Assembly: GCF_017316185.1 (NCBI RefSeq)
Contig: NZ_JAFLVX010000020.1
Span: 1 to 64,000 of the forward strand
Origin: Candidatus Vagococcus giribetii
Lineage (GTDB): Bacteria > Bacillota > Bacilli > Lactobacillales > Vagococcaceae
Length of the DNA: 64,000 nucleotides
Direction: 5' to 3'
Positions 18,655 through 31,721 of this stretch are shown here, piece after piece. The position numbers and the translations under genes were made by a program. Position 1 is the first letter of the stretch. Each line of letters begins with the position of its first letter. The notes below the pieces were generated by a model. It was not told the origin of the DNA. It was given only the letters and a program-made list of their open reading frames with translations, and searched no databases.

Positions 18655-19128
18655 TTAAAATTGAATTGCTAATCTAGCTTTAGCAATGTTTTTACGTTCA
18701 AACACCATTGTTTTTTCTTGGGTTTTTATTTTCACACGTAATGTTAATTCATCTTTATCAATGCTTTCTAAGAAACCTTGAAATTGTTTTTCACCTTCAA
18801 CAGCTTGGTAAAACGAAACATTAATGTATTCGCCTAGAGCATTGGTGTAATCCTCTTCTTTCTTTAAAGGGCGCTCTGCTCCTGGAGAAGACACTTCTAG
18901 AAAATACGCTTGTGGGATTGGATCTGGTTGTACGGTATCTAACTTCTCACCAAGTTTTTCACTTACAAGAGCACATTCATTGATATCAATGCCTCCAGTT
19001 TTATCTATAAATACACGTAGAAACCAATTTTTTCCTTCTTTCACATACTCCATGTCTACCAATTCAAATGATAATTCATCTAGAATGGGAGTCACTAAGT
19101 CTGTCACTATCTCGACAACGTTTGCCAA
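18655..19128 (-). CDS. rimP: Ribosome maturation factor RimP
   Basis: Needed for 30S subunit assembly. 157 residues with [27 protein letters not shown] and [11 protein letters not shown], the RimP signatures, and a C-terminal SH3-like domain. Translation starts at TTG 19128, ten bases after AAGGAGG; no ATG is available. First gene of the nusA-infB operon. Confidence 0.96.
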   Translation of the reverse strand: MANVVEIVTDLVTPILDELSFELVDMEYVKEGKNWFLRVFIDKTGGIDINECALVSEKLGEKLDTVQPDPIPQAYFLEVSSPGAERPLKKEEDYTNALGEYINVSFYQAVEGEKQFQGFLESIDKDELTLRVKIKTQEKTMVFERKNIAKARLAIQF

Positions 19129-19172
19129 TTAATAGTCGCCTCCTTTAAAGTTTTTATGCAGTTCATCAAAAA

Positions 19173-19196
19173 GAGTGAGCGTCTACACGCTCACTC
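19173..19196 (-). terminator. Terminator-like hairpin in the rimP-nusA leader
   Basis: Perfect ten-base stem GAGTGAGCGT / ACGCTCACTC with a four-base loop, followed on the minus strand by TTTTT. It lies between the putative promoter and rimP, 44 bp before the start codon, so it would end transcription before the operon. No upstream minus-strand gene needs it: the neighbour is on the other strand and polC has its own terminator. Best read as an attenuator. Confidence 0.8.
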
Positions 19197-19218
19197 CTCA
19201 CACATATCTTACAAAAGT

Positions 19219-19247
19219 ATTTTATCACGTCTCACGAAAAAAAACAA
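19219..19247 (-). promoter_or_regulatory. Putative promoter of the rimP-nusA operon
   Basis: Minus strand TTGTTT (19242-19247), 17 bp, TAAAAT (19219-19224). Start expected near 19212, giving a leader of about 84 bases that contains the hairpin at 19173-19196. Confidence 0.5.
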
Positions 19248-19347
19248 ATCTCTTGCTAAAGGTCCTTAAGCTTTTATTAAAACTGTTATTTATTAAAGAA
19301 ACTTTAACCATTATTTGTTACAGTACCATTACATTAAGAGGTGACTT

Positions 19348-20184
19348 ATGAAACTATATAAAAAAATAACTATAGCAAGCCTTGTCTTAACGGCTGCACT
19401 ATTTTTAGAAGGCTATCGTGAAAATAGACAATTAGAAAAGTCTTATTACACGATTCATTCCAATAAAGTAACATCAAGTAAACCAATCAAAATTGCTCAA
19501 GTCTCTGACACGCAATTTCCAAGACTTAGAGTCTCTATGGACAAACTAGTCAATGCTATTTCAAATGAAAAACCTGATATGATTTTTTATACAGGTGATA
19601 CCATAGACCGAACAGAAACAATTGATGAAACAGACTTGACCCTGTTTTTAAAAAAATTAACCCAAATTGCACCAACCTTTGTTGTCTCAGGAAACCACGA
19701 AACCACTCATCCTGACTACAAACAATGGCTATCGATTATTGAAAATAGTGACGCAATTTTACTAGAAAATGAAGTTAAACAAATGACTGTCAATCAAGAC
19801 AAGGTCAATGTAGTCGGTTTAAGTAACGGCTCTACTCAACTACCTAAAAAAGAGTTAGACAAAATAGATAGCTCGTCAGAGACTCTAGTCTTAGCTCATC
19901 ATCCTGAAAAAATGGACGACTACAGTCAACATCTTAAAACAAAAGGTTTTACTGTTTTTAGTGGTCATGCCCATGGTGGACAAATTATTATTCCTGGGAT
20001 TGGTGGTGTTCTTTCACCTGATCAAGGGTTCTTTCCTGATTACACAGACGGCTTGTACCAAGTCGAAGACAACCATCTCGTTGTTAGTCGGGGCTTAGCT
20101 AATAGTAGTTTCCCTGCGAGAATTAACAATTACCCTCATTTAATTTTTACAACTATATCAAACGAAAAAGCAGACAACTCCTAA
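19348..20184 (+). CDS. Membrane-anchored metallophosphoesterase (YkuE-like)
   Basis: Calcineurin-like phosphoesterase of 278 residues with an N-terminal signal anchor (about 5-22), so the catalytic domain likely faces the outside. Metal motifs in order: SDTQF, GDTIDR, GNHE, AHHPEK and GHAHGGQ. The first motif has Gln where the usual D-x-H has His. The substrate is unknown; YkuE-type relatives act on membrane or cell-wall phosphodiesters. ATG 19348 with AAGAGGTG. Lone plus-strand gene between two minus-strand operons; its last codons form one arm of the terminator shared with polC. Confidence 0.88.
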   Translation: MKLYKKITIASLVLTAALFLEGYRENRQLEKSYYTIHSNKVTSSKPIKIAQVSDTQFPRLRVSMDKLVNAISNEKPDMIFYTGDTIDRTETIDETDLTLFLKKLTQIAPTFVVSGNHETTHPDYKQWLSIIENSDAILLENEVKQMTVNQDKVNVVGLSNGSTQLPKKELDKIDSSSETLVLAHHPEKMDDYSQHLKTKGFTVFSGHAHGGQIIIPGIGGVLSPDQGFFPDYTDGLYQVEDNHLVVSRGLANSSFPARINNYPHLIFTTISNEKADNS

Positions 20185-20206
20185 ATAAGAATTGTCTGCT
20201 TTTTTT
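20165..20206. terminator. Bidirectional terminator, phosphoesterase / polC
   Basis: AAAAGCAGACAA ... TTGTCTGCTTTTTT around a 14-base loop. It overlaps the final codons of the phosphoesterase and the last bases of polC. Confidence 0.88.
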
Positions 20207-23200
20207 AAAACATATCAAATAATGATAATTGGTTCTCGTCTGGTAAGTCTTTCAACACACCATTTTCAGTCATATACTCAATAATGGTTTTAGAAACTTT
20301 ACCCCGTGTTGCTAAATCTTCTTTAGAAAGGAACTTGCTTTCCTCTCTGGCAATACAGATTTGTTTCGCCACGTTGGCTCCCAAACTTGGCACGGAACGA
20401 AACGGCGGAATCAATGTATCCCCATCAATGATGAAGTTTTCAGCATCTGATTTATATAAATCGATCATGCTAAATTTGAATCCACGTTCTAACATTTCGT
20501 TAGCTAGCTCAAGAACCGTTAATAAGTTCTTCTCTTTGGTTGAAGCGTCCATTCCTTTGTCCATGATTTCTTTCATACTTGCTTTTGTTGCATCTTTTCC
20601 TTGAGACATAGCAACAATATCAAAGTCATCTGCACGCACACTAAAGTACGCAGCATAGTAAAGAATAGGGAAATGAACTTTAAAGTAAGCCACACGTAAA
20701 GCCATTAATACATAGGCTGCCGCATGGGCTTTCGGGAACATGTACTTAATTTTCAAACAAGAATCAATGTACCACTCTGGCACATTATTATCTCTCATCT
20801 CTTTTTGCCAATCATCAGGAATCCCTTTTCCTTTACGCACGCTCTCCATAATTTTAAAGGCAATCCCATCTTCAAGTCCTGCATGCATTAAGTAAACCAT
20901 AATATCATCACGACAACCGATTACTTTAGCTAAGGTTGCTTCGCCTCTTTTAATCAATTCATCGGCATTACCTAACCATACGTCTGTTCCGTGGGATAGA
21001 CCTGAAATTTGAAGTAACTCAGCAAATGTTGTTGGTTTTGTTTGTTCTAACATGCCTCGAACAAATTTTGTCCCAAACTCTGGAATACCTAGTGTTCCTG
21101 TTTTTGAGTAAATTTGCTCAGGTGACACACCCAACACGTCAGGACCAGCAAAAATCTTCATCACTTCAGGATCATCTGTAGGAATCGTTTTGGGATCAAT
21201 TCCTGATAAATCTTGTAACATCCTAATAACAGTCGGATCATCATGACCTAATATATCAAGTTTTAGGACATTATCATGAATAGAATGAAAATCAAAGTGA
21301 GTTGTACGCCATTCCGCATTTTGATCATCTGCCGGATACTGAATCGGCGTAAAATCATAAACATCCATGTAATCAGGAATAACAATAATCCCCCCCGGAT
21401 GTTGTCCTGTTGTCCGTTTCACACCAGTTGAGCCTTTAGCCAAGCGATCAATTTCTGCTGCTCTAAAGTTAAAATTATTATCTCTTTCATATCCCTTTAC
21501 AAATCCATAGGCTGTTTTGTCTGCCACAGTACCAATTGTTCCCGCTTTGTAAACATAGTCTTCACCAAATAAAACTTTGGTGTAGTTATGCGCTGTCGAT
21601 TGATACACTCCAGAGAAGTTCAAATCGATATCGGGTACTTTATCCCCGTGGAAACCTAAGAATGTTTCAAATGGAATATCATGACCATCTTTAAATAAAC
21701 GGACACCACATTTTGGACATTCTTTTTCAGGTAAGTCAAAACCAGAACCATATGAACCGTCTTCAAAAAATTCAGAGTAATGACATTTTGGACATCGGTA
21801 ATGAGGAGGAAGTGGATTAACTTCAGTGATTCCTGTCATAGTTGCTACAAAACTTGAGCCAACAGACCCACGGGAACCTACTAAATAGCCATCTTCTAAG
21901 CTTTTATGCACTAATTTTTGAGAGATTAAGTAAATAACTGAGAAACCATTTCCATTGATACTTTTTAATTCCTTCTCAATTCGTTTCACAACGATTTCTG
22001 GTAACTCTTCTCCATACAATCTGTGAGCTTCGGTGTAACTTAAATTCGTAATCTCATCTTCAGAACCTTCAATTTTCGGTGTATAAAGATCTGTTTTAAC
22101 TGGGACAACTTCCTCACACCAATCAGCTATTAATTGTGTATTATCTACAACAACCTTTTTAGCTACATCTTTTCCTAGAAAAGCAAACTCATCTAACATT
22201 TCATTTGTAGTTCTAAAATGAACTTCAGGTAAGGAATAGCGATTAAGAGGATTGGCTCCCCCCATAGAATTAATTAAAATCTTACGATAAATACCATCTT
22301 CTTCATTTAAGTAGTGAACATTCCCTGTCGCAACAACAGGCTTATTCAATGTCTCACCAATGTTAACTAAGTTTTGAATGATATCTTCCATATCTTCATT
22401 ATTCTTAACAAGCTCAGCTTCAATTAATGGGGCATAAACAGGCTTAGGCATAATTTCAATGTAGTCATAAAACTTCGCTCGTTTCTTAGCTTCTTCGACC
22501 CCTTTTTGCATCATTGCTTCAAAAATTTCACCTTTACTACAAGCAGAACCAATAATTAAGCCTTCTCGTAGCTCAGATAGTTTTGAACGAGGAATACGAG
22601 GAACTCGGTAATAATAATTAACATTAGACATAGAAATCAACTTAAACAGATTTTTTAAACCTGCTTGAGTTTTCGCAAGAATAGTCACATGGAAAGGACG
22701 AGCTCTTTTATAAGCATCCCCCTCACCAATATGTTGATTAAACTCATCGTGATACTCTACTCCAAAATCTTCTTTTGCTTTTTTTACAAATAACCAACAT
22801 AAATGCCCTGTGGCTTCTGAATCATAAATCGCACGGTGATGCTGTTCCAGATTGATGTTGTATTTTTTAGACAAAGTGTTTAAACGATGTGATTTCATCT
22901 CAGGATGAAGTAATCTTGACAACTCTAACGTATCAATGACTGGATTGGGTGCTTCAGGCATGTCGTATTTTTCATAACTCGTATTTAAGAATCCCATATC
23001 AAAACTAGCATTATGGGCTACTAAAATATCATCGCCACAAAACTCTTTAAACAACTTAAGGACTTCTTCTTCTGACTTAGAGCCACGAACCATCTCGTCT
23101 GTAATTCCTGTTAAATTAATCGTTGTCTGAGATAAGGGATGACCTGGATCAATAAACTCTTCAAAGGTATCAATCACATTTCCTTTATGCATTTTAACCG

Positions 23201-24539
23201 CAGCTAACTCAATAATCGTATCGTAAACAGCTGATAGACCTGTCGTCTCAACGTCAAACACCACATAAATAGCATCTGTTAAGGCAACATGTTTGGGCAT
23301 GTAAGCAATAGGAACACCATCATCAACTACATTGGCTTCGATACCAAATAAAACTTTGACACCGTGTTTTTGACCTGCATGATAAGCATCAGGAAAAGCC
23401 TGCGCCCCCGCATGGTCTGTGATAGCAATTGCCGGCATGCCCCATTTTCCAGCTTGAGCCACTAAATCCCCTACTCCACTAATGCCGTCCATAGTACTCA
23501 TATTAGTATGGGTATGTAGTTCTACTCTTTTTTCATTTTCAGGAGCAGTGTCTTTTCTCGTTGCGTGTTTGACTTCAATTAAATCCTGGCAGTTCATCAC
23601 TAAATCACGCATGAAGGTATCTTCCTGGATACTTCCTCGTACCTTTAGCCAAGAACCTTCTTTAATCGCATCAAAAACAGCAACATCTTTATCGTTATTT
23701 GAGAACTTTTTAACGGAAAATGAAGACGTATAATCTGTCATCTTGATAATTAAAATCTTTCGTCCAGAGCGCAAGTCTCTAACTTCTTTAGAAAAAACAA
23801 ACCCTTCAAGTGTCACACGACGTTCTTCTTCAAAAATATTCCCCATTGGCGTAATCATTTCATCTGCAGGAATAGATCGTCCTAATTGAATTGGACCAGA
23901 AAGAGGTGCCACTTCAGCCTTTTGTTTTTGCTGTTGTTCATTTTTTTCAATAGCTTGAGCCGCTTGTTTCATCATTTGCTCTGTTTGTTCTTTTTGTCTT
24001 TCATCAAAGGCTTTTTTGATTGCTTCTGCTTTTTGTTCATCCATTTTAGGTTGGAACTTAAATTTCGGAAACCCAAATTTTTGATAACTGTCCACAATAA
24101 ATGTGCCATATTGTTGTGTAATATAATCAATCATGCCCTCATTTTCAACTAACAATACCACTTGTTGATCTTCTAAAAAAGGTGCTTGTGTTGCTAACTT
24201 TTGTCTAACAACTGGTGTGACACAATTTTTATCTTTTAATACTTCTAACCAATAGTCTTGAAGTAACTCATTAGTATACGTCTCATTTTTAGCTGCTATT
24301 TTAATACTGACATTAGCAATTGACTGAAACGCCATTGTTAAGCGATTAGAGAATTCTTGATACAAAGAAAAGGGTAAAATCTCTGAAAACTCTAAGTAAA
24401 ACTCCCATAAGCGACTTTTCTTATGAACTTTTACTTCTTTAATTTCTCCAGATTTTAACGTACCTGTTGTATCTTGTTCTAACTCTAATCCAATTTGATT
24501 TAGTAATTGAGAAAATAATTCCTTCGAATTCATAGCCAT
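20205..24539 (-). CDS. polC: DNA polymerase III subunit alpha, Gram-positive PolC type
   Basis: Main replicative polymerase of low-GC Gram-positives. 1444 residues: N-terminal domain, OB fold, PHP domain (LHTHTNMS near residue 340), inserted 3'-5' exonuclease (DVETTG near 431, with [10 protein letters not shown]), a four-Cys zinc finger (CPKC...CPKC, about 914-950), and the polymerase core with PDIDLNFSG near 970. ATG 24539 with GAGG nine bases upstream; a second in-frame ATG is two codons later. It follows proS as in Bacillus, but a terminator separates the two. Confidence 0.99.
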   Translation of the reverse strand: MAMNSKELFSQLLNQIGLELEQDTTGTLKSGEIKEVKVHKKSRLWEFYLEFSEILPFSLYQEFSNRLTMAFQSIANVSIKIAAKNETYTNELLQDYWLEVLKDKNCVTPVVRQKLATQAPFLEDQQVVLLVENEGMIDYITQQYGTFIVDSYQKFGFPKFKFQPKMDEQKAEAIKKAFDERQKEQTEQMMKQAAQAIEKNEQQQKQKAEVAPLSGPIQLGRSIPADEMITPMGNIFEEERRVTLEGFVFSKEVRDLRSGRKILIIKMTDYTSSFSVKKFSNNDKDVAVFDAIKEGSWLKVRGSIQEDTFMRDLVMNCQDLIEVKHATRKDTAPENEKRVELHTHTNMSTMDGISGVGDLVAQAGKWGMPAIAITDHAGAQAFPDAYHAGQKHGVKVLFGIEANVVDDGVPIAYMPKHVALTDAIYVVFDVETTGLSAVYDTIIELAAVKMHKGNVIDTFEEFIDPGHPLSQTTINLTGITDEMVRGSKSEEEVLKLFKEFCGDDILVAHNASFDMGFLNTSYEKYDMPEAPNPVIDTLELSRLLHPEMKSHRLNTLSKKYNINLEQHHRAIYDSEATGHLCWLFVKKAKEDFGVEYHDEFNQHIGEGDAYKRARPFHVTILAKTQAGLKNLFKLISMSNVNYYYRVPRIPRSKLSELREGLIIGSACSKGEIFEAMMQKGVEEAKKRAKFYDYIEIMPKPVYAPLIEAELVKNNEDMEDIIQNLVNIGETLNKPVVATGNVHYLNEEDGIYRKILINSMGGANPLNRYSLPEVHFRTTNEMLDEFAFLGKDVAKKVVVDNTQLIADWCEEVVPVKTDLYTPKIEGSEDEITNLSYTEAHRLYGEELPEIVVKRIEKELKSINGNGFSVIYLISQKLVHKSLEDGYLVGSRGSVGSSFVATMTGITEVNPLPPHYRCPKCHYSEFFEDGSYGSGFDLPEKECPKCGVRLFKDGHDIPFETFLGFHGDKVPDIDLNFSGVYQSTAHNYTKVLFGEDYVYKAGTIGTVADKTAYGFVKGYERDNNFNFRAAEIDRLAKGSTGVKRTTGQHPGGIIVIPDYMDVYDFTPIQYPADDQNAEWRTTHFDFHSIHDNVLKLDILGHDDPTVIRMLQDLSGIDPKTIPTDDPEVMKIFAGPDVLGVSPEQIYSKTGTLGIPEFGTKFVRGMLEQTKPTTFAELLQISGLSHGTDVWLGNADELIKRGEATLAKVIGCRDDIMVYLMHAGLEDGIAFKIMESVRKGKGIPDDWQKEMRDNNVPEWYIDSCLKIKYMFPKAHAAAYVLMALRVAYFKVHFPILYYAAYFSVRADDFDIVAMSQGKDATKASMKEIMDKGMDASTKEKNLLTVLELANEMLERGFKFSMIDLYKSDAENFIIDGDTLIPPFRSVPSLGANVAKQICIAREESKFLSKEDLATRGKVSKTIIEYMTENGVLKDLPDENQLSLFDMF

Positions 24540-24574
24540 TCAATCACGCCTCACTTTCTCATTTATTCTACATG

Positions 24575-24620
24575 AAAAAGGACCTTAGCAAAAGCCTAAA
24601 CATCTGCTAAAGATCCCTTT
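24575..24620 (-). terminator. Terminator between proS and polC
   Basis: Minus-strand stem GGGATCTTTAGCA / TGCTAAGGTCC with a 14-base loop and CTTTTTC after it. Confidence 0.75.
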
Positions 24621-24622
24621 AT

Positions 24623-26347
<1,725 letters not shown>

Positions 26348-27619
26348 TTATTGAATAAAGAACCTCTGAATATCGTTCCAAGTCACAGCAATCATTAATA
26401 ACAACAGGATACCAACACCAATCATTGTAATCATGACTTCTTTTTCTTGACTTAGAGGTTTTCCTCTAACACCTTCAAAAATATTTAAAGCTAACTTACC
26501 ACCATCTAATCCAGGTATAGGAATTAAATTCATGATACCTAAGTTAACTGATAACATAGCTGTAAATGATAAAATGGCAATAAAACCACTATTTGATACT
26601 TGTTCTGATGCTTTAAAGATCATCACAGGTCCACCTAATTTATTTAAGCTGAAATCTGTCACTAAGTTACCTAGTGCTTTAAAAATCATTAATGAATTAG
26701 CAAACGTCTCAGTTACACCATATTTGAATTTCTCAAATAGAGATAACTCTTTATATTCAGGAGAAATCCCAACCATACCTTGCTCTGGATTTTCTTTGCT
26801 AGCTGCAGGAACTACAGGAATATTTTTAGTTTCACCTGATTTCTTTTGAACGAGTAAATCAACTTTTTTATTTGCATTAGGTGAAATTTCACTTGAAAGC
26901 TCATTAAATGTGCTTGTTTTCTTACCATTTACTTCTAGTATTTTATCGCCAGATTCAATCCCAGCTTTTTGAGCCACACTATTATCGACTACTTTTCCAA
27001 TGGTATTAGAATTTTGATACATCCCGCCCATTAAAAAAGCAACTAAGGTAAACAAGACAAATGATAAGATAAAATTATTCATTGGTCCAGCAAAGTTAGT
27101 CATCATACGACGGCCTAATGAAGCAGACTGAAATTGTACGTCTCTTGGAGCGATTTGAGTTTCTAAACCGTCCTCTTCTATAATAGTTGCGTTATGTGCC
27201 ACTTCAAATCGTTTTTCTTTTGTCTCGTCTCCGTTTTCATAACCCGTAATAAATAAGTCATCTACTAAATCATACTTAATGACTTCTACAGGGACACTAT
27301 TTGGTAATTGTACTTTTTTATTTGGGTTAATTTTGATAACCACACCATTTTCATCTAGTACAAGTGATACGGGCATTCCAGGTGCAAGTTCTACCTCTTC
27401 GTCTGCCTCACCTGCCATACGTACGTAGCCACCAATGGGTAACATACGAATCGTATAAGTTGTTTCATTTTTTCGGTGATGGAACAATTTTGGTCCCATT
27501 CCTATTGCAAATTCTCTCACTAAAATTCCGCCTCGCTTGGCGAAAATAAAATGTCCAAACTCATGGACTAAGACTATAAGTCCGAAAACAAAAATAAATG
27601 TTACGATTGTACTTACCAT
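26348..27619 (-). CDS. rseP: RIP metalloprotease RseP (site-2 protease)
   Basis: Intramembrane zinc protease that finishes the cleavage of anti-sigma factors, remnant signal peptides and pheromone precursors (Eep in enterococci). 423 residues: first helix with VHEFGHF (HExxH), a PDZ domain (VAQKAGIESGDKILEVNGK), and a late helix with NLIPIPGLDGGKL holding the third zinc ligand. ATG 27619. In the uppS-cdsA-rseP-proS operon. In Bacillus dxr precedes it; here cdsA does. Confidence 0.96.
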   Translation of the reverse strand: MVSTIVTFIFVFGLIVLVHEFGHFIFAKRGGILVREFAIGMGPKLFHHRKNETTYTIRMLPIGGYVRMAGEADEEVELAPGMPVSLVLDENGVVIKINPNKKVQLPNSVPVEVIKYDLVDDLFITGYENGDETKEKRFEVAHNATIIEEDGLETQIAPRDVQFQSASLGRRMMTNFAGPMNNFILSFVLFTLVAFLMGGMYQNSNTIGKVVDNSVAQKAGIESGDKILEVNGKKTSTFNELSSEISPNANKKVDLLVQKKSGETKNIPVVPAASKENPEQGMVGISPEYKELSLFEKFKYGVTETFANSLMIFKALGNLVTDFSLNKLGGPVMIFKASEQVSNSGFIAILSFTAMLSVNLGIMNLIPIPGLDGGKLALNIFEGVRGKPLSQEKEVMITMIGVGILLLLMIAVTWNDIQRFFIQ

Positions 27620-27648
27620 TCATCTAATCCTTTCTGAATCAATCTAAT

Positions 27649-28440
27649 TTAGAATATACCAACAAGATGCATTAACGGAAATACAAACAACAAACTATCA
27701 AACCTATCTAAAATCCCACCATGACCTGGTAAAATATTTCCTGAATCTTTTACGCCATAATGACGTTTATAAGCTGATTGAACCAAATCTCCCATTTGTC
27801 CAACAACTGAAAAAATAGCTGTTAATGGTAACATAATTAGTAGATTGTAATTAGCCATTGGCCAAACTAATAGATACACTAACGCGACTACTACTGCACA
27901 AATCACACCACCTAAAGCACCTTCAATCGTTTTGTTAGGTGAAATATGTGGAGCTAATTTGTTCTTACCAAATTTCATTCCGCAGAAATAAGCGCCAATA
28001 TCTGTTGACCAAACAACTAATAAAGCAAACATTAATACGGTCACACCTGATTCTCTTGCTAGAATGAAGTTTTGGAAACCAAAACCAACATATAGACTGA
28101 CTAATACAGGAAAGGCTGCGTCATCAAAGGTATAACTATTCTTTGAAAAAACAGGTACCATTAGAATAAACATCACGATCAAATAAAATAAAGTGATATT
28201 AGTTACAGTATCTGGTAAAAAGTTGAACCATGTTGCTTTAGGAAGAACTAGAAGAACACTGGCTAAAATAGCTAATACACCTTCTAAACTTTTAATTTCT
28301 AAACCCTTCATATTAAACAATTCGTAAACGCCTACTCCTGCCATAGCTGCTGCTAAAAGTTGAAGAGGCATTCCGCCAATAGCCACTAAAGGAATGAAAA
28401 AAAGTAGGGCTACAACGGCTGTAATAATTCGTTGTTTCAT
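27649..28440 (-). CDS. cdsA: Phosphatidate cytidylyltransferase
   Basis: Makes CDP-diacylglycerol, the precursor of phosphatidylglycerol and cardiolipin, in the cytoplasmic membrane. 263 residues, about eight helices. The CDS signature is at the C-terminus: PNKTIEGALGG, VKDSGNILPGHGGILDRFDSL. ATG 28440, 13 bp after uppS. The next gene downstream is rseP, 29 bp away. Confidence 0.97.
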   Translation of the reverse strand: MKQRIITAVVALLFFIPLVAIGGMPLQLLAAAMAGVGVYELFNMKGLEIKSLEGVLAILASVLLVLPKATWFNFLPDTVTNITLFYLIVMFILMVPVFSKNSYTFDDAAFPVLVSLYVGFGFQNFILARESGVTVLMFALLVVWSTDIGAYFCGMKFGKNKLAPHISPNKTIEGALGGVICAVVVALVYLLVWPMANYNLLIMLPLTAIFSVVGQMGDLVQSAYKRHYGVKDSGNILPGHGGILDRFDSLLFVFPLMHLVGIF

Positions 28441-28453
28441 CTTAAAAACTCCT

Positions 28454-29236
28454 TTATTTTTTCGCTTTCACATCGCCAAAACGACGATTTCTACTTTGGA
28501 AAGAACCAATAGCATCTTCCAAATGTTGAGATGTAAAATCAGGCCAGTACTTATCTGTGAAAAATAGTTCACTATAGGCAATTTGCCACAATAAGAAATT
28601 ACTGATTCTCTCTTCACCACTCGTTCGGATTAATAAATCTGGATCTTGTAAATCAGGACCTAAACTTGCAGTCATTAAGTGCTTTGCAAATTCTTCTTCT
28701 GTGATTTCCTCTGTCAAACGCTCTTCTTTGACTAATGACATAATGTCATTCACAGCAGTTAAAATTTCTGCTCGACTTCCATAATTCAAAGCAAAATTTA
28801 GAATCATCCCGGTATTATCTTTTGTTTGCTCAATAGCATTTTCCACTGCTTTTTGCGTGTGCTTTGGAAGGCTCTCTTGATAGCCCATTACTTGAACCTT
28901 AACATTTTCTTCTATTAGTTCAGGAACAAACACATCAAAGAAGTCCACAGGTAATTTCATTAAAAAATCTACTTCTTCTGTTGGACGTTTCCAATTTTCA
29001 GTTGAAAAAGCATAGAGCGTTAACACTTTAACACCTAACTGACTAGCGTGTTTCGTGATGACCTTAACGTTGTTCATCCCTTCTTTATGACCAGCAATTC
29101 TTGGAAGGAAACGCTTTTGAGCCCAGCGACCATTACCATCCATTATAATAGCAATATGCTTGGGTATTTCTTTATCAGTATCGAAAGATCCTAATAGTGT
29201 TTCTTCGTTATTATTATTTTTTAAAAAATTAAACAT
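28454..29236 (-). CDS. uppS: Isoprenyl transferase (undecaprenyl diphosphate synthase)
   Basis: Builds the C55 lipid carrier for peptidoglycan and teichoic acids from farnesyl diphosphate and [19 protein letters not shown] places the catalytic Asp at D33; [19 protein letters not shown] and [17 protein letters not shown] follow. 260 residues. ATG 29236. First gene of the uppS-cdsA-rseP-proS operon, separated from frr by a terminator and with its own promoter. Confidence 0.97.
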   Translation of the reverse strand: MFNFLKNNNNEETLLGSFDTDKEIPKHIAIIMDGNGRWAQKRFLPRIAGHKEGMNNVKVITKHASQLGVKVLTLYAFSTENWKRPTEEVDFLMKLPVDFFDVFVPELIEENVKVQVMGYQESLPKHTQKAVENAIEQTKDNTGMILNFALNYGSRAEILTAVNDIMSLVKEERLTEEITEEEFAKHLMTASLGPDLQDPDLLIRTSGEERISNFLLWQIAYSELFFTDKYWPDFTSQHLEDAIGSFQSRNRRFGDVKAKK

Positions 29237-29281
29237 GATGAAGCCCCCTAAAAGACTATAATTACTTAAACTACCTTTTCT

Positions 29282-29290
29282 ATTGTAGCA
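29282..29290 (-). promoter_or_regulatory. Probable uppS operon promoter (extended -10)
   Basis: Minus strand TGCTACAAT, an extended -10, 46 bp before uppS and downstream of the frr terminator. No convincing -35. Confidence 0.45.
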
Positions 29291-29369
29291 AAACCTTGAT
29301 AAAAAGCCTATATAAAAAGAAAAATATCCCTTTATTTAAGGAAATTGTAAAATATCAAGCCTAAATAAT

Positions 29370-29407
29370 AAAAATCGTGGAAATTTGATTTAAACTTCCA
29401 CGACTTT
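29370..29407 (-). terminator. Terminator after frr
   Basis: Stem TCGTGGAA-TTT / AAA-TTCCACGA on the minus strand, then TTTTATT. Confidence 0.85.
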
Positions 29408-29412
29408 GATTA

Positions 29413-29970
29413 TTAAACTTCTAATAACTCTTCTTCTTTTTTAGCAACAATGCTATCAATATTTTTTGTACTAGCATCTGTCAATGTTTGAACATCTTTT
29501 TCTAAATTGTGTAATTCGTCTTCAGAAATATCTTTTGATTTTTCTAATTTTTTCAATTCATCAATTGCATCACGACGAATATTTCTAATCGCCACTTTTG
29601 CGTTTTCGCCATTTTTACCAACTTCTTTAGCTAGCTCTTTACGACGTTCTTCTGTTAATTGAGGAATGACTAAGCGAATGATTGAACCATCATTTGTTGG
29701 GCTGATTCCAATATCACTTGCTAAGATAGCTTTCTCAATGTTTTCTAATGCACTTTTATCAAAAGGAGTAATCATTAAAACACGTGCTTCTGGAATTGAG
29801 ATTCCGGCAATTTGATTTAGTGGTGTTGGTACACCGTAGTATTCAACTTGAATACGGTCTAAAAGACTTGCATTAGCGCGTCCTGCTCTGATTTGGCCTA
29901 ACTCACGAGTTAAGCTTTCTTCTGACTTCGTCATTTTTTCTTTCGCATCGTTTAAAATTACGTTTTGCAT
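29413..29970 (-). CDS. frr: Ribosome recycling factor
   Basis: Splits the post-termination ribosome with EF-G. 185 residues with [22 protein letters not shown] and RIPQ-like [16 protein letters not shown], and a helical C-terminus. ATG 29970, one base after the pyrH stop, so coupled. Closed by a terminator, which separates it from uppS. Confidence 0.98.
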   Translation of the reverse strand: MQNVILNDAKEKMTKSEESLTRELGQIRAGRANASLLDRIQVEYYGVPTPLNQIAGISIPEARVLMITPFDKSALENIEKAILASDIGISPTNDGSIIRLVIPQLTEERRKELAKEVGKNGENAKVAIRNIRRDAIDELKKLEKSKDISEDELHNLEKDVQTLTDASTKNIDSIVAKKEEELLEV

Positions 29971-29971
29971 G

Positions 29972-30694
29972 TTATTTCCCCCTTACAGTTGTACCGATTT
30001 GCTCACCTAAGCAAACTCGTTTGATATTTCCTGGTTCATTGATATTAAACACAACTAATGGAATATCATTATCCATACTTAAACTACTTGCAGTTGAATC
30101 CATTACTGATAATCCTTTAGAAATCACATCTAAATGAGTTAGTTCTTCAAATTTAGTAGCAGATGCATCTAATTTAGGGTCAGCTGAATAAACACCATCA
30201 ACGTTATTTTTAGCCATTAAGATAACATCAGCATTAATTTCTACTGCTCTTAAAGCGGCTGTTGTATCTGTTGTGAAATAAGGGTTACCTGTTCCTCCAG
30301 CAAAAATAACCACACGACCTTTTTCTAGATGACGAACTGCACGACGTCTGATATAAGGCTCAGCGATTTGACGCATTTCAATTGATGTTTGAACACGTGT
30401 TGGAACACCTTGGTTTTCTAATGTATCTTGTAACGCAAGTCCATTCATCACAGTTGCAAGCATTCCCATGTAATCAGCTTGAGCTCTTTCCATACCCATT
30501 TCAGCGCCAATATTTCCTCGCCAAATATTACCACCACCGACAACGATAGCCACTTCAACACCTAAACTGTGAACTTCTTTAATTTCTTTGATTAATTCAT
30601 TCACAACTGGTGGGTTAATACCAAAGCCTTTCTCTCCTGCTAGGGCTTCTCCACTAACTTTAAGTAATATTCTGCGGTATTTTGGTTCTGTCAT
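29972..30694 (-). CDS. pyrH: UMP kinase
   Basis: Phosphorylates UMP to UDP; hexameric amino-acid-kinase family enzyme. [19 protein letters not shown] and [20 protein letters not shown] are typical. 240 residues, start ATG 30694. Forms a two-gene unit with frr after the tsf terminator. Confidence 0.98.
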   Translation of the reverse strand: MTEPKYRRILLKVSGEALAGEKGFGINPPVVNELIKEIKEVHSLGVEVAIVVGGGNIWRGNIGAEMGMERAQADYMGMLATVMNGLALQDTLENQGVPTRVQTSIEMRQIAEPYIRRRAVRHLEKGRVVIFAGGTGNPYFTTDTTAALRAVEINADVILMAKNNVDGVYSADPKLDASATKFEELTHLDVISKGLSVMDSTASSLSMDNDIPLVVFNINEPGNIKRVCLGEQIGTTVRGK

Positions 30695-30755
30695 TATAAT
30701 TCCCTCCGTCTAATATCTGTACCTAATTTTATCATAAATAGGTTCATTTTTCCCT

Positions 30756-30799
30756 AAAAAAAAGGAGCGCAAATATCATAACAATAATAGATGCGTTCC
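30756..30799 (-). terminator. Terminator after tsf
   Basis: Minus-strand stem GGAACGCA / TGCGCTCC (seven of eight pairs) with a 20-base loop and a run of eight T. Confidence 0.78.
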
Positions 30800-30812
30800 C
30801 ATAAACTTCCTG

Positions 30813-31691
30813 TTATTTCATTTGGCTAGCAACTTCAGCAGCGAAATCTTCTTCGCGTTTCTCGATTCCTTCACCAACTTCAAAACGTACGAAACCTTTA
30901 ACAGTTCCGCCTTTAGAAGCTACAAATTTTTCAACAGTCATGTCTGGATCTTTAACAAATGGTTGGTCAACTAAACAAACTTCAGCTAAGAATTTGTTCA
31001 TACGGCCCATTACCATTTTTTCAACGATATTAGCAGGTTTTCCTTCGTTTAATGCTTGTTCAGTTAAAACTTTTTTCTCATGTTCTAACTCTTCAGCAGA
31101 TACTTCGTCTTTAGTTACGTAACGAGGGTTGATAGCCGCAACGTGCATAGCAACGTCTTTAGCAGCTTCTTCGTCTGTAGTTCCTTCTAAAGTAACTAAT
31201 ACAGCGATTTTACCACCCATATGTAAGTAACCACCAAAGGCAGCGTTATCTTCTTTTTCAACAACTTCGAAACGACGGAAGCTGATTTTTTCACCGATAA
31301 CTGTTTGAGCTTCGATTAAATCTGTTTCAATTGTTCCTTTTTCAGTTTTAATAGCCATAGCTTCTTCCATTGTAGCTGGTTTGTTAGCAGCAATTAAAGT
31401 AGCAACTTCTTTTACTAAGTTTTGGAATAATTCATTTTTAGCAACAAAGTCTGTTTCTGAGTTGATTTCAACGATTGCAGCTGTATTTCCATTGATAGCA
31501 ACGTTTGCTAATCCTTCAGCAGCGATACGATCGTTTTTCTTACCAGCTTTAGCCATTCCTTTTTCTCTTAATAAGTCAATAGCTTTTTGTAATTCTCCTT
31601 CAACTTCAACTAATGCACGTTTGGCATCCATCATACCAACACCAGTTAAGTCACGTAATTCTTTAACCATAGCAGCTGTAATTTTAGACAT
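30813..31691 (-). CDS. tsf: Elongation factor Ts
   Basis: Guanine nucleotide exchange factor for EF-Tu. 292 residues with [18 protein letters not shown] and [12 protein letters not shown], the two EF-Ts signatures. ATG 31691. Downstream of rpsB, from which it is separated by a 117-bp spacer holding a terminator-like structure. Confidence 0.98.
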   Translation of the reverse strand: MSKITAAMVKELRDLTGVGMMDAKRALVEVEGELQKAIDLLREKGMAKAGKKNDRIAAEGLANVAINGNTAAIVEINSETDFVAKNELFQNLVKEVATLIAANKPATMEEAMAIKTEKGTIETDLIEAQTVIGEKISFRRFEVVEKEDNAAFGGYLHMGGKIAVLVTLEGTTDEEAAKDVAMHVAAINPRYVTKDEVSAEELEHEKKVLTEQALNEGKPANIVEKMVMGRMNKFLAEVCLVDQPFVKDPDMTVEKFVASKGGTVKGFVRFEVGEGIEKREEDFAAEVASQMK

Positions 31692-31721
31692 GTATTATTC
31701 CTCCGATTTTTTTTAGTTAAG

